This document shows, piece after piece, positions 27,166-35,525 of a stretch of 64,000 nt of DNA (its first letter is position 1; each line of letters opens with the position of its first letter). This stretch comes from Homoserinimonas sedimenticola (GTDB lineage: Bacteria > Actinomycetota > Actinomycetes > Actinomycetales > Microbacteriaceae): NCBI RefSeq assembly GCF_026094475.1, contig NZ_JAPELL010000001.1, forward strand, positions 310,001-374,000, written 5' to 3'. Under the pieces are notes generated by a model. That model was not told where the DNA came from and did no database searches. It was given only the letters and a program-made list of their open reading frames with translations. The translations under genes were made by a program, and so were the position numbers.

Positions 27166-27171
27166 TACCCT
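27166..27171 (+). promoter_or_regulatory. -10 element TACCCT of the PAP2 fusion gene (leaderless)
   Basis: TACCCT, six bases, then ATG at 27178; this also rules out the longer open frame beginning at 27100. Confidence 0.5.
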
Positions 27172-27177
27172 GCGAAC

Positions 27178-28770
27178 ATGCTCCGCCTCGCGCATCCGTT
27201 CATCTCCTGGCGTCGTGCCCGGGTCATGCCGCGGTGGGTGCGCCGAATCGATTCGCGCGTCTCTCGCGCGGTCAACGGGCACACGCATCTTCCCGAGTTG
27301 GATCGGAGCCTCACGCGGCTCTCGCACGCGGCGGACCGCAGTCGCCTCTGGGTGGCGATCGCCGTCGTGCTGTATCTGAGCGGGGGAGCGCGGCGGCGAG
27401 CGGCGGTGCGAGGGGTGGGTTCCCTCATCGTGGGGAGCGCCCTCGCGAACCTCGTCGGCAAGCGGGTCTTCGGCGGTGACCGTCCCCTGCTCAAGGATGT
27501 TCCGGTGCCGCGCCGCCTGCGAAAGCACCCCACCTCGGCCTCCTTCCCCTCTGGTCATTCCGCGTCGGCGGCCGCGTTCGCCACGGGGGTGGCGCTCGAG
27601 TCGACGCGCGCGGGCGCTCTCGTCGCGCCTCTCGCCGCCACAGTCGCCTACTCTCGGCTGCACACCGGGGCGCACTGGCTCTCCGACGTAGTGGGTGGTG
27701 CCGCCCTCGGTGCGGGGGTGGCAGTGGCCGGCCGGATGCTGCTTCCCGCGCCTCCCCACGTCGAGCTGACCCATTCGGGGCCGCCCGCGGCGCTGCCGGC
27801 GCTTCCCGACGGCGCGGGCGCCCTCATCTTCGTGAACCCCCACTCGGGAATCGACCCGCGCAGGCCCGACCCGCAGACCCTTCTTAGGGAGGCCCTGCCA
27901 GCGGCCCGCATCCACGCCCTTCAGGAGGGTGACGACATCGCTCAGCTGGTGCGCGAAGCGATGGGCTCGGAGCATCCGCCTCGGGTCGTCGGGGTGTGCG
28001 GCGGCGACGGCACGGTGTCGGCGACGGCGGACGTCGCACGCAGTGTCGGGCTGCCCCTGCTGGTGTTGCCGGGCGGCACCTTCAACCATTTCGCCCGGAC
28101 GGCGGGGGTTCCCACGATCGAGGACGGAATCGCGGCGTTGCAGGCGGGCAGGGGCCTGCGGGTGGATGTCGCGGAGCTGAGGGTCGACGACGGCGGCGCG
28201 ATGACGGTGCTGAATGCGGCATCCGTGGGCGTGTACCCCGACTTCGTTGCGGAGCGGGAGACGATGGAGAAGCGTCTCGGCAAGCCCGTTGCAGCCCTCA
28301 TCGCGGGGGTGCGAGTCCTGGCCCGTGCACCCACGATCGATGTGCTCGTTGATGGCCGCCGCGCCCGCGTCTGGTCGGTTGCGGTCGCGGCGGGTGAGAA
28401 TTCATCCGCGTCGATGGTGCCGCTGCAGCGGCGTCAGCTCGACGACGGTGTGCTGGACGTTCGGGTGCTGCACGCGTTCGGTCGGTTCCCGCGCATCCGC
28501 GGTCTCGTGGCGTTGGCGTTCGGGCAGCGTGCCTCCGCTCTCCTCGATCGGATGCCGCTGCACTCGCGCCTGGCGACGATCGAGTCGTTCACGGCCCGCG
28601 AGGTGCGGGTCGAGGTCGTCCGCAGTGACGACGGAGCGCCCGTGTTCGCCCACGACGGCGAGGTGATCGTCGGTTCCGCCCGGAATTCTCCGCGCGGCTA
28701 CACCGCCTCTGTCAAGGCCGTGCCCCGCGGGCTAAACGTCTATAGCCTCGGACCGGCTCTGGAGCAGTAG
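27178..28770 (+). CDS. PAP2 phosphatase - diacylglycerol kinase fusion protein
   Basis: 530 residues with two enzymes in one chain. The N-terminal PAP2 domain (about 50-190) has K95-x6-R102-P103, PSGHS at 124-128, and SR(159-160)-x5-H166-x3-D170, the complete lipid phosphatase triad. A linker leads to a DAGK/LCB5-type kinase domain (about 213-525) with VNPHSG, VCGGDGT at 273-279 and LPGGTFNHFAR. One half removes a phosphate from a lipid such as phosphatidate or undecaprenyl diphosphate; the other phosphorylates a lipid alcohol. Hydrophobic helices in the PAP2 half place it in the membrane. Confidence 0.9.
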   Translation: MLRLAHPFISWRRARVMPRWVRRIDSRVSRAVNGHTHLPELDRSLTRLSHAADRSRLWVAIAVVLYLSGGARRRAAVRGVGSLIVGSALANLVGKRVFGGDRPLLKDVPVPRRLRKHPTSASFPSGHSASAAAFATGVALESTRAGALVAPLAATVAYSRLHTGAHWLSDVVGGAALGAGVAVAGRMLLPAPPHVELTHSGPPAALPALPDGAGALIFVNPHSGIDPRRPDPQTLLREALPAARIHALQEGDDIAQLVREAMGSEHPPRVVGVCGGDGTVSATADVARSVGLPLLVLPGGTFNHFARTAGVPTIEDGIAALQAGRGLRVDVAELRVDDGGAMTVLNAASVGVYPDFVAERETMEKRLGKPVAALIAGVRVLARAPTIDVLVDGRRARVWSVAVAAGENSSASMVPLQRRQLDDGVLDVRVLHAFGRFPRIRGLVALAFGQRASALLDRMPLHSRLATIESFTAREVRVEVVRSDDGAPVFAHDGEVIVGSARNSPRGYTASVKAVPRGLNVYSLGPALEQ

Positions 28771-28805
28771 GCGGGCGTGTCGTTGTCAGGGTGACGCCGG
28801 GTTGC

Positions 28806-28811
28806 TAGCCT
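28806..28811 (+). promoter_or_regulatory. Candidate -10 element TAGCCT of the RsbQ-like operon
   Basis: TAGCCT would start transcription near 28818, upstream of the conserved N-terminal coding region of the hydrolase. It lies 35 bases after the stop of the preceding gene. Confidence 0.4.
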
Positions 28812-28908
28812 TCAAGCACCCCATCCGCGTCGACTGTCCTGGAGCCAGACCATCCCTTCGAACATCGCAGAGCCCTCCACCATCCTCCGCAGGAACAACG
28901 TCACCGTT

Positions 28909-29670
28909 GTGGGAAATCCCTCGGGTCGCCCGATCGTGTTCGCCCATGGCTTCGGGTGCAATCAGGAAGTGTGGCGCCACGTCGTTCCTCAGTTCACCGA
29001 TGACTACCGGGTCGTGCTCTTCGATCTGGTCGGCGCCGGGGCATCCGACCTTCAGGCCTATGACTATGCGAAGTACGATTCCCTCGACGGTTATGCCGAG
29101 GATCTGATCGAGATGCTCGAGGAGCTTGACCTCACGGATGCTGTGTTCGTCGGCCATTCGGTCAGTGCCATGATCGGCGTGCTTGCTGCAAAGCTCGATC
29201 CCGCCCGTCTGGGCGCCCTCGTGCTCGTCGGCCCGACGGCCCGATACATCAACGACGGTGACTACGTCGGCGGATTCGAGGAGGGCGACATCCTCGCCCT
29301 GCTCGACGACCTCGACTCGAACTACCTGGGGTGGTCTGCGGCGATGGCGCCCGTCATCATGGGCAATCCTGATCGCCCCGAGTTGGGTGAGGAACTCACC
29401 GGCAACTTCTGCAGCACGGACCCCAAGATCGCGCGACACTTCGCGCGGGTCACATTCCTCTCCGACAATCGGCGTGACCTCTCTGCCGTGAGTCTGCCGA
29501 CGCTCGTTCTGCAGTGCAGCGAAGACCTGATCGCGCCAGAAGCGGCGGGACAGTTCGTGCACGAGCAGATCAAGGGGAGCGTGTTCGTGAAGCTCAAGGC
29601 GACCGGGCATATCCCAAACCTGTCGAGCCCTGAGGAACTCGTTCGAGAGACCAAGACATTTCTCGCGTGA
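28909..29670 (+). CDS. rsbQ: RsbQ-like alpha/beta hydrolase
   Basis: 253 residues from the first canonical start (GTG 28909). Strong RsbQ pattern: PIVFAHGFGCNQEVWRH, nucleophile S84 in VGHSVSAMIG, LVGPTARYINDGDYVGGF, Asp206 in LQCSEDLIAP and His234 in TGHIPNLSS. RsbQ activates the PAS phosphatase RsbP in the Bacillus energy-stress pathway. The reading frame is open and conserved-looking upstream to 28852 (PSNIAEPSTILRRNNVTVV matches the RsbQ N-terminus), but no ATG, GTG or TTG occurs there; an ATC at 28852 sits seven bases after GGAG. The true product may thus be 272 residues. Stop overlaps the next gene (GTGA). Confidence 0.88.
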   Translation: MGNPSGRPIVFAHGFGCNQEVWRHVVPQFTDDYRVVLFDLVGAGASDLQAYDYAKYDSLDGYAEDLIEMLEELDLTDAVFVGHSVSAMIGVLAAKLDPARLGALVLVGPTARYINDGDYVGGFEEGDILALLDDLDSNYLGWSAAMAPVIMGNPDRPELGEELTGNFCSTDPKIARHFARVTFLSDNRRDLSAVSLPTLVLQCSEDLIAPEAAGQFVHEQIKGSVFVKLKATGHIPNLSSPEELVRETKTFLA

Positions 29671-31115
29671 CTAGTGAGCCCATTTCGGGAATCGATGCCA
29701 TAGAGACCTCTCTCGCTGATCTTTACGAGAACGCTCCGAGCGGATACCTCTCGATCACCCTGGATGGGGTGATCGTGCGCGTCAACGACACCTTCTTGGC
29801 GATGAGTGGGTACACACGCGACCAGCTTGTCGGCGCGCCGCTGCTGTCGCTTCTGAGCCCGGGCGGGCGACTCTTCTTCGAGTCGCGTTTTGTCCCGACG
29901 CTTCTTCTCGAGGGAGATATCCGTGAGGTTGCGTTGCCTCTTCAACATGCCTCGGGTGATCCCCTCCCGATTCTTGTCAATGGGCTTCTTGTAACAAACG
30001 ACGAGGGGCGTCGCGTCGCCATCCGCATGGCTGTCTTCGAGTACAGCGGCCGGAAGGAGTATGAGAGGGAACTCCTCAACGCGCGGCGAAAGGCCGAGGC
30101 GTCCGAGACGCGCTTGCGCTTGCTGCACGAGGCGGCTGGGCGGTTTGGCGCCGCAGACAGTGATGAGAGTCTCGCTGAGGAGTTGGCCGCCAGTTTGCGG
30201 AAGGCGTTCGCGGCACGAGAGGTTGCCGTGTACCTGCGCGAGGACGCGGACAGCGCGCATCTCGCCGCCGGGGCACCCCTTCTCCAGGCGGAGCTTCACG
30301 CCGAAGGCGGCCCTGTCGAGCAGGCGATGCGCGGCGAGCGGGTCGTCACGGTGGGCGGCGCTGAGGAGCTGACATCCTGGGCTGCGGAGGCTGCCGGGGC
30401 GATGCGCGCGGTTCGCGTCGAGAGCGTGGCAGTGGTTCCCATCCTCGGGCAGCAGAAGGCGCAGGGCGTCGCCGTCATGTTCTTCCGGAGAACGCGTCGC
30501 TTCGACAGCGACGAGACGGACCTGAGCATGACTTTTGGGCGGCAGGCCGCCGAGGTGCTCACGCGGCTCCGCGTTGAGCGGCTTCTGGAGCGTAGCGCGC
30601 TCTATGACGAGGTCACGGGGCTTCCGACCCGACGCCTGATCGGCGCCCGCGTCAACGAGACGATCGATGCCGCGAGGTCTCGCAAGCGGCCGATGGCGCT
30701 CGCCACGGTCACCCTGGACGGTCTCAAGAGCATCTACGCCACGTTCGGGCAGGTGGCCGGGGATGAGGCGCTCACGGAGATCGGCGCTCGCCTCGCCCAT
30801 ACGGTGCGGCACGGTGATCTCGTCGGCCGGCTTCGCGAAGACGAGTTCGTGCTCATCTGCCCGGGCGTGGATGAGGAGTCGGCGAGAGAACTCGTGGATC
30901 GTTTGCTCGCTGCCCTACGCCGCCCGCTGCAGGCGGGGGATGGCGAGCAGACGGTTGCGTCGAATGTTGGTGTGGCCGTCTATTCGGGTGTCGACGGAGC
31001 TCGCGTCTCGTCGCAGAAGCTCTTCGAGCTCGCGGGGGCGGCGATGTATCGCGCGAACAGTGCGGGAAGAAATCAGGGCTCCATCATTGCCGTCGGGGAG
31101 TCAGTCTCCCTCTGA
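29667..31115 (+). CDS. PAS-GAF-GGDEF sensor protein with degenerate GGDEF motif
   Basis: 482 residues. A PAS domain (about 17-125, LYENAPSGYLSITLDGVIVR), a coiled-coil linker (about 128-155), a GAF-like domain (about 155-300) and a GGDEF-fold domain (about 310-475, opening YDEVTGLPTRRLI). The active-site loop reads REDEF (390-394) instead of GGDEF and the substrate-binding Asn-Asp of the FKxxND helix is replaced, so diguanylate cyclase activity is unlikely although metal-site Asp351 remains. Translationally coupled to the RsbQ-like hydrolase, which suggests the PAS domain receives the hydrolase signal. The last 15 bases overlap the convergent epimerase gene. Confidence 0.88.
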   Translation: MTSEPISGIDAIETSLADLYENAPSGYLSITLDGVIVRVNDTFLAMSGYTRDQLVGAPLLSLLSPGGRLFFESRFVPTLLLEGDIREVALPLQHASGDPLPILVNGLLVTNDEGRRVAIRMAVFEYSGRKEYERELLNARRKAEASETRLRLLHEAAGRFGAADSDESLAEELAASLRKAFAAREVAVYLREDADSAHLAAGAPLLQAELHAEGGPVEQAMRGERVVTVGGAEELTSWAAEAAGAMRAVRVESVAVVPILGQQKAQGVAVMFFRRTRRFDSDETDLSMTFGRQAAEVLTRLRVERLLERSALYDEVTGLPTRRLIGARVNETIDAARSRKRPMALATVTLDGLKSIYATFGQVAGDEALTEIGARLAHTVRHGDLVGRLREDEFVLICPGVDEESARELVDRLLAALRRPLQAGDGEQTVASNVGVAVYSGVDGARVSSQKLFELAGAAMYRANSAGRNQGSIIAVGESVSL

Positions 31116-31964
31116 CGACGGTTCGTCACGCCACGAGTGGGTCGGCTCGTAGCCGAGCAGTCGCCGCGCCTTGTCCACCGAGAAGAGCGAAGAGCGTCCT
31201 TCGATCCGAGTCCTGCACTCGAGCGCCGCGAGGTTGCCCGTGAGGAGTTCCTCGGTCGGTCGCAGCATGACAGTGTCTGCCGCCGCGATGATGAATGGCT
31301 CGAAGCCGCGGATGTCGCTTTCCAGTGCCAGCCGCACGGCCTCGGCCCCGTCCCGCGCATCGATATAGCTCCAGAGGTTCCAGGCCCGCAGGGCGGGGTC
31401 ATCCTGCCACTCCTCGAAGGCGGCGTAGTCCTCGGGCAGCATGACGTTGGAGTAGCGGAGGCCGATGATCGAGAGCTCGGGATCCCAGCGGGCAAAGTGA
31501 GCGGCCATCTCCTCGTCGACGGCCTTGCCGAGCGAGTAGGAGGTTTCAGGGCGCACCCGATACTCCTCGTCGACGGGCAGGTAGGGCGGAGGGGTATCGA
31601 AGGGGAGCCCGAGCACGGTCTCGCTCGACGCCCACACGACCTTCTTGATTCCGGCGACCCGCGCCGCTTCGAAGACGTTGTGGGTGGAGATGACATTGTT
31701 GGCGAGCAGGTGCGCATTGGTGGTGAGCCCGGGAGCGGGTATCGCCCCGAGGTGCACGACCGCCTCGGCGGCACTCCAGCGGTCGTGCACGCCTGTCAGC
31801 GCGCCGAGCACCTGCCCGAAGTCGGTGAGATCGACCACCGTGCTCGGCACTCCGAGCGAGGTGGGGACGCGATCGACGGCCGCGACCTCGTACCCCTCAG
31901 CGTGGAGATGGGCGACGACGACGCGTCCCAGTTTTCCAGCGGCGCCGGTCACGACAACTCTCAT
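31101..31964 (-). CDS. NAD(P)-dependent epimerase/dehydratase (extended SDR)
   Basis: 287 residues. Rossmann glycine motif VTGAAGKLGRVVVAHL at the N-terminus, VVHLGAIPAPG, WASSETVLG, and catalytic Y-x3-K in TSYSLGKAVDE. A sugar-nucleotide epimerase, uronate dehydrogenase or similar reaction is possible. The ATG at 31964 has a -10 box TAGCGT six bases upstream. It is the last backbone gene before the genomic island. Confidence 0.87.
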   Translation of the reverse strand: MRVVVTGAAGKLGRVVVAHLHAEGYEVAAVDRVPTSLGVPSTVVDLTDFGQVLGALTGVHDRWSAAEAVVHLGAIPAPGLTTNAHLLANNVISTHNVFEAARVAGIKKVVWASSETVLGLPFDTPPPYLPVDEEYRVRPETSYSLGKAVDEEMAAHFARWDPELSIIGLRYSNVMLPEDYAAFEEWQDDPALRAWNLWSYIDARDGAEAVRLALESDIRGFEPFIIAAADTVMLRPTEELLTGNLAALECRTRIEGRSSLFSVDKARRLLGYEPTHSWRDEPSSEGD

Positions 31965-31970
31965 GCGGCC

Positions 31971-31976
31971 ACGCTA
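31971..31976 (-). promoter_or_regulatory. -10 element TAGCGT of the epimerase gene (leaderless)
   Basis: TAGCGT, six bases, then ATG at 31964 on the minus strand. Its presence shows the epimerase promoter was not disturbed by the island to its right. Confidence 0.5.
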
Positions 31977-32060
31977 CCCCCGAATCCAGGGGCTCAGCCG
32001 TTCACAATGTCCTGAGGCATCCCAGTGGTGGCTGAGCATGGTCCAGTTTCGGGAGATAGG

Positions 32061-32151
32061 ACGTCCGCAGCGAGACGCTCCGCAGCCAGACGCTCTGAGA
32101 GCACGAAAAAGCCGGCCATCAGAGAGCTCTGATCGCCAGCTCGATTCCGTG
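32061..32151. repeat. Island boundary repeat, distal copy
   Basis: About 90 bases matching 45309-45400 with scattered substitutions and one single-base indel near the end; the longest identical core is CTCTGAGAGCACGAAAAA. It contains a hairpin equivalent to the tRNA-Leu terminator but no tRNA sequence. Interpreted as the far attachment-site copy. Confidence 0.7.
32106..32140 (-). terminator. Rho-independent-type terminator in the distal repeat
   Basis: ATCAGAG/CTCTGAT stem extended by GGC/GCC, followed on the minus strand by five T residues. It would end transcription of the hydrolase gene whose stop is at 32258. Confidence 0.6.
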
Positions 32152-32257
32152 GGAGGTTCGGACTATCCATCTCGGCCAGCGCCTGCAGGGGAGCGGGGAG
32201 GTGGACCCAGGGGCGTTCCACGCCGCAACTCGTGAGATTCCACACAGGGCGCCATTG

Positions 32258-34066
32258 TCAGTGCTCTTGAGGGGGGACACCAGGTTCGAGACCGTTGTCT
32301 CGCATAAACTTGAGGGCCCGTTCGACCGCGGTGATCTTTCTCTTGAGTTCCTTAAGAGAGGATGCTGAAGCGTCAGAAAACTCGTCAAGACGCTCGTGTT
32401 GACGCCGCACTTCAATCTCCGTCTCGACGAGGTTTCTCCACACCGCCCGGTCTTGGGGGATCCGCTGCGATTTTCGAAGGATTTCTGCGGCCAGCTGGCG
32501 CTCAACGACCGCCTCAAGTGTCTCCGCGGTAGTCCCAGGACTGGCCAAGCCGAAGGCGATGCCGCCGCCGCCTGCTCCAATGAGGGTTCCGGCTGTTAGC
32601 AGGCCCCCAACCATGCCACCAGGTCCGAAGGCCGCCAGTGCACTGGTGATCGCCGCTGCTCCCGCTAGGCCGGGCGCGGCGGCGAGCGCCAGCCCGCCGG
32701 TGGCAATAACGAGCGCGACAGCTCCCACGCCGAGAGCTCCCCATTTGATCCAGGTCTTCCCCCGCCCGCCGCTTAAAACCTCTTGCGCCTCTTTCGCCGC
32801 TACGAACACATCCGTGCCGAAGCGGGTTCCTAGACCCATTTCCGCGCTGAGCTCTTCCATCGCGGCTTGCCACTCATCCTTCCCGATGGAAATTTCGAAG
32901 GGGCGGATGACGTTCTCGGACGCAAGGACCGTCAGGAAGACCACCGCGTCTTCTTTTCCAATGTGCGCGCTCGGGAGCGGCTCAGGCACGACAGCGCGGG
33001 GGTCCGAAAGATCAAATGCGAGACGTGCGATCTCTGAAGGCATCGGGCGGCGCTCGCTGATGTTTCTCCTTTTGATGTCATCTACGACGGTCGCGTGTAC
33101 TCGTCGAAGTGCGCCAGAAAAGCGATCCTGGAGTTCGCCCTTTAGTCTCGCCTTTAGAAGATGGGCATAGCGGAGCGCTAGGAGGGCAAGTCGCTCCGCG
33201 GCATCCAAGGGGATGTCGAGACCCTGCTCGACGCGGGCGACCTCCTTGGATTTCGACCCGAACAGCGCGAAGCCGATAGCTTCGGCAACGGCGTCGTCTG
33301 CCAGATACTCCGCCGCGTCATGGGCGTGGTGGAGCTGCTTCGTAGAGTTGATCCGAAAGTCAACGAGCCATGGAAAGACTGACGAAAGACCCCGGTGAGC
33401 GGCCACGGGGTCGAGCGCGTTCCAGAAATTCACCCACCATGCCAAATTTGCAGGCGGTTCTTCTAGTGAATTCCGCAGCTTGTCGACATCGAAGTTCCCG
33501 TTCGCTAGCGGGCTGCCCATCGTTATCATGCCGACGACTTCGAGACCGATCGGGAGACGCCGGAGCAGGTCGGCAGCGATCACTGATCCGAGGCTGTGGG
33601 CTACGACTACGAGTCGTCCGGTCTCAGGCAAAAGTCCAAGGATGCGCGTCAACACCTGGGCCCGAACCTCGGGCTCTTTAATATACTTCTGCGCCTGAAC
33701 GAACTGAGGCAGGAACATCGCCCCGTCGATCAAAGCGTCGCCAGCAGCGTGGCCGCTGCCATGATCGTGCCGACCAAGCCTGAACTCGACGGCGCCCATT
33801 CGCCGCTCGAACTCCCGGCGGTTCCTCCTTGCTTCCTCACGTGAAGGCCGCTTGATCGTCACCTCTGGCAGCGGGACCTTGTCATCCCAGCCCTTTAGAG
33901 CATGCGCGTACTTTGGGGCCACGACCGACACCGAATCCAGACTCGCGTAGCCCAGACGGTTCAGAGCATCGGCAAGATGGCGCTTCCATGTGTCGTTCTG
34001 ATCGCCGTCCCCAACCCCGTGTAGGAACAGAAGGACCGTCGGTTCATTCAACAATTGAAGCTCCAT
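32258..34066 (-). CDS. Large alpha/beta hydrolase with glycine-rich membrane segment
   Basis: 602 residues. The N-terminal third is an alpha/beta hydrolase: oxyanion stretch LLFLHGVGDGDQ, nucleophile elbow VVVAHSLGSVIAA with Ser158, and LDPVAAH near 218-224 as a candidate acid/His region. A long central helical part follows. Residues about 439-507 form a Gly/Ala-rich hydrophobic segment that could span or lie in the membrane, and the last 95 residues are charged and helical. Function not recognised. A lipase or protease effector acting at the membrane would fit its place in a defence island, but that is inference. Codon use is less GC-biased than the backbone. Confidence 0.75.
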   Translation of the reverse strand: MELQLLNEPTVLLFLHGVGDGDQNDTWKRHLADALNRLGYASLDSVSVVAPKYAHALKGWDDKVPLPEVTIKRPSREEARRNRREFERRMGAVEFRLGRHDHGSGHAAGDALIDGAMFLPQFVQAQKYIKEPEVRAQVLTRILGLLPETGRLVVVAHSLGSVIAADLLRRLPIGLEVVGMITMGSPLANGNFDVDKLRNSLEEPPANLAWWVNFWNALDPVAAHRGLSSVFPWLVDFRINSTKQLHHAHDAAEYLADDAVAEAIGFALFGSKSKEVARVEQGLDIPLDAAERLALLALRYAHLLKARLKGELQDRFSGALRRVHATVVDDIKRRNISERRPMPSEIARLAFDLSDPRAVVPEPLPSAHIGKEDAVVFLTVLASENVIRPFEISIGKDEWQAAMEELSAEMGLGTRFGTDVFVAAKEAQEVLSGGRGKTWIKWGALGVGAVALVIATGGLALAAAPGLAGAAAITSALAAFGPGGMVGGLLTAGTLIGAGGGGIAFGLASPGTTAETLEAVVERQLAAEILRKSQRIPQDRAVWRNLVETEIEVRRQHERLDEFSDASASSLKELKRKITAVERALKFMRDNGLEPGVPPQEH

Positions 34067-34344
34067 ATTCCGCGATCCCCTCGAATCGGCGCACTTCTAA
34101 GACTCCGCGGTCAGAATACAGATTCAGCGAGTGCGGAGCCCCTGTCGATGCCTCGGTAGACGTTTGTGACCTGCACCGGCTTGAGGACCGTGGTACTGCC
34201 AAAACTGAACGGTGTGAGTCAGAGAAGCCCGGATGCGCGTTTATCCATAGCTGGCCGAAGGCTGAGGCCATCCCCTTGTCACCGCCGACACCACTTGCAC
34301 GACCAAGGTGAGCCTCGGCACCGATTAATCGAAGACGCCCCCGC

Positions 34345-34350
34345 TAGCAT
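34345..34350 (+). promoter_or_regulatory. -10 element TAGCAT of the Mrr-like gene (leaderless)
   Basis: TAGCAT, six bases, then GTG at 34357. The remaining 34067-34344 interval between the two divergent genes shows no convincing gene or strong secondary structure. Confidence 0.5.
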
Positions 34351-34356
34351 TGCCCC

Positions 34357-35241
34357 GTGGCCAATCGACTTTCGGTTCTCTCGAAGCAAATCCGCGATGC
34401 GGATCCCACGCTCACCACAGACGAGCTGCACTCTTTCGTAGCGGGAGTTGCTAAGCTTGCCGGCTCGATAGGGGAGGAAGCTGGGGACGCATTCGAGACC
34501 CTGCATGAGAATCTCGTCGCCGCGATCTTGCTTCTTCTTGACCTTGCAGATGACGAGCTACTCGGCATCCAGCTGCGAATAACGTGGGCGAGTGAGTACT
34601 CGAAGTCGCTCATCAAGGTGATGTCGGCACAGAATGACCGTCTTCCGGCCGAGCTCGACGAACGAAAAGCAGAGATCGCGCGACGCGATGCGGCCCGCGA
34701 GACATTAGCTGTAAAGTCTGCGCCGAAAATCAGCTCGCTGCTTGAACCGATACTCAATGCCGCTCGCGACCTCGCGGAGAACAGTCCTTCGGTAAGCACG
34801 TCGCTCATTGCCTCCGAACATCCAGCGCCGAAACCCCAGCTGTATGGCGTCTCAGCGCGAGGAGCAGAGCTGTGGGTGGCCGACGCGCTCCGCTGGCTAG
34901 GTGTGCACGGAGTTGAAGTCACTCAGCAGACTTCAGATGGCGGCGTCGACGTTCTCACGAAAGACTTTGCGGTCAGCGTGAAGCACTATTCCGGCGCTGT
35001 TCCCGTGGAGGAAGTGCGCGAGATCTTCGGTGTTGCCACCGTCCTCAAGAAGGTCCCCATGCTGTGGACCAGTGGCACCTTGACGGGTTCGGGATCCGAG
35101 TTTGCTGAGATAGCTCCGGTTGCTGTTTTCCAGTATGAGGTCGAAACCGCGACGATCTTTCCTGCGAATCTGCCCGCCCAGGAGCTCTTCGATGGCGGCT
35201 TTGTGCCCCACGGAGATGCAGTAGAAGCTCTCGAAGCCTGA
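34357..35241 (+). CDS. Mrr-like restriction endonuclease-fold protein
   Basis: 294 residues. The N-terminal 150 residues are helical with no known domain. The C-terminal domain fits the Mrr/PD-(D/E)xK fold: E171 in ARGAELWVADALRWLG, the metal Asp198 in DGGVDVL, then AVSVKHYSG with Lys209. In typical Mrr proteins the motif is QxK; here Ser207 replaces the Gln, leaving the Asp and Lys. Type IV enzymes of this class cut modified DNA. Divergent from the membrane hydrolase gene with 290 bases between starts. Confidence 0.8.
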   Translation: MANRLSVLSKQIRDADPTLTTDELHSFVAGVAKLAGSIGEEAGDAFETLHENLVAAILLLLDLADDELLGIQLRITWASEYSKSLIKVMSAQNDRLPAELDERKAEIARRDAARETLAVKSAPKISSLLEPILNAARDLAENSPSVSTSLIASEHPAPKPQLYGVSARGAELWVADALRWLGVHGVEVTQQTSDGGVDVLTKDFAVSVKHYSGAVPVEEVREIFGVATVLKKVPMLWTSGTLTGSGSEFAEIAPVAVFQYEVETATIFPANLPAQELFDGGFVPHGDAVEALEA

Positions 35242-35525
35242 CCGATCCACGTTCCGCTCGTCGGGATCTGAAACCTTTGCGGAGTTTCCGACCGGTGCAA
35301 TAGTCCCTCCCGGTTGCTCTGCTTTGCTGAACTTGGGCGCACCACTGGTCTCCACTTCACGCGCAATCAACTACGACCGCCAGCGAAGGACAATGCCTAG
35401 GCGCGAGCACGCGTAATGAGGCCGGTTTAGGAAAATGACCAACCCCGGAAGAGGAGCCTGACCGGAGCCTGATCCGCTTTTCCGTACACCTGACTTGAGG
35501 TGGTGATTGCCTCAGAGAGGAGTCC

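Noticed and set aside
27081-27177. Purine riboswitch ahead of the permease gene
   Set aside because: The permease -10 box is six bases from the start codon, leaving no leader in which an aptamer could form.
32061-32160. Second tRNA gene or tRNA fragment at the distal repeat
   Set aside because: Only the terminator-like hairpin and flank are repeated; no acceptor or T-arm sequence follows.
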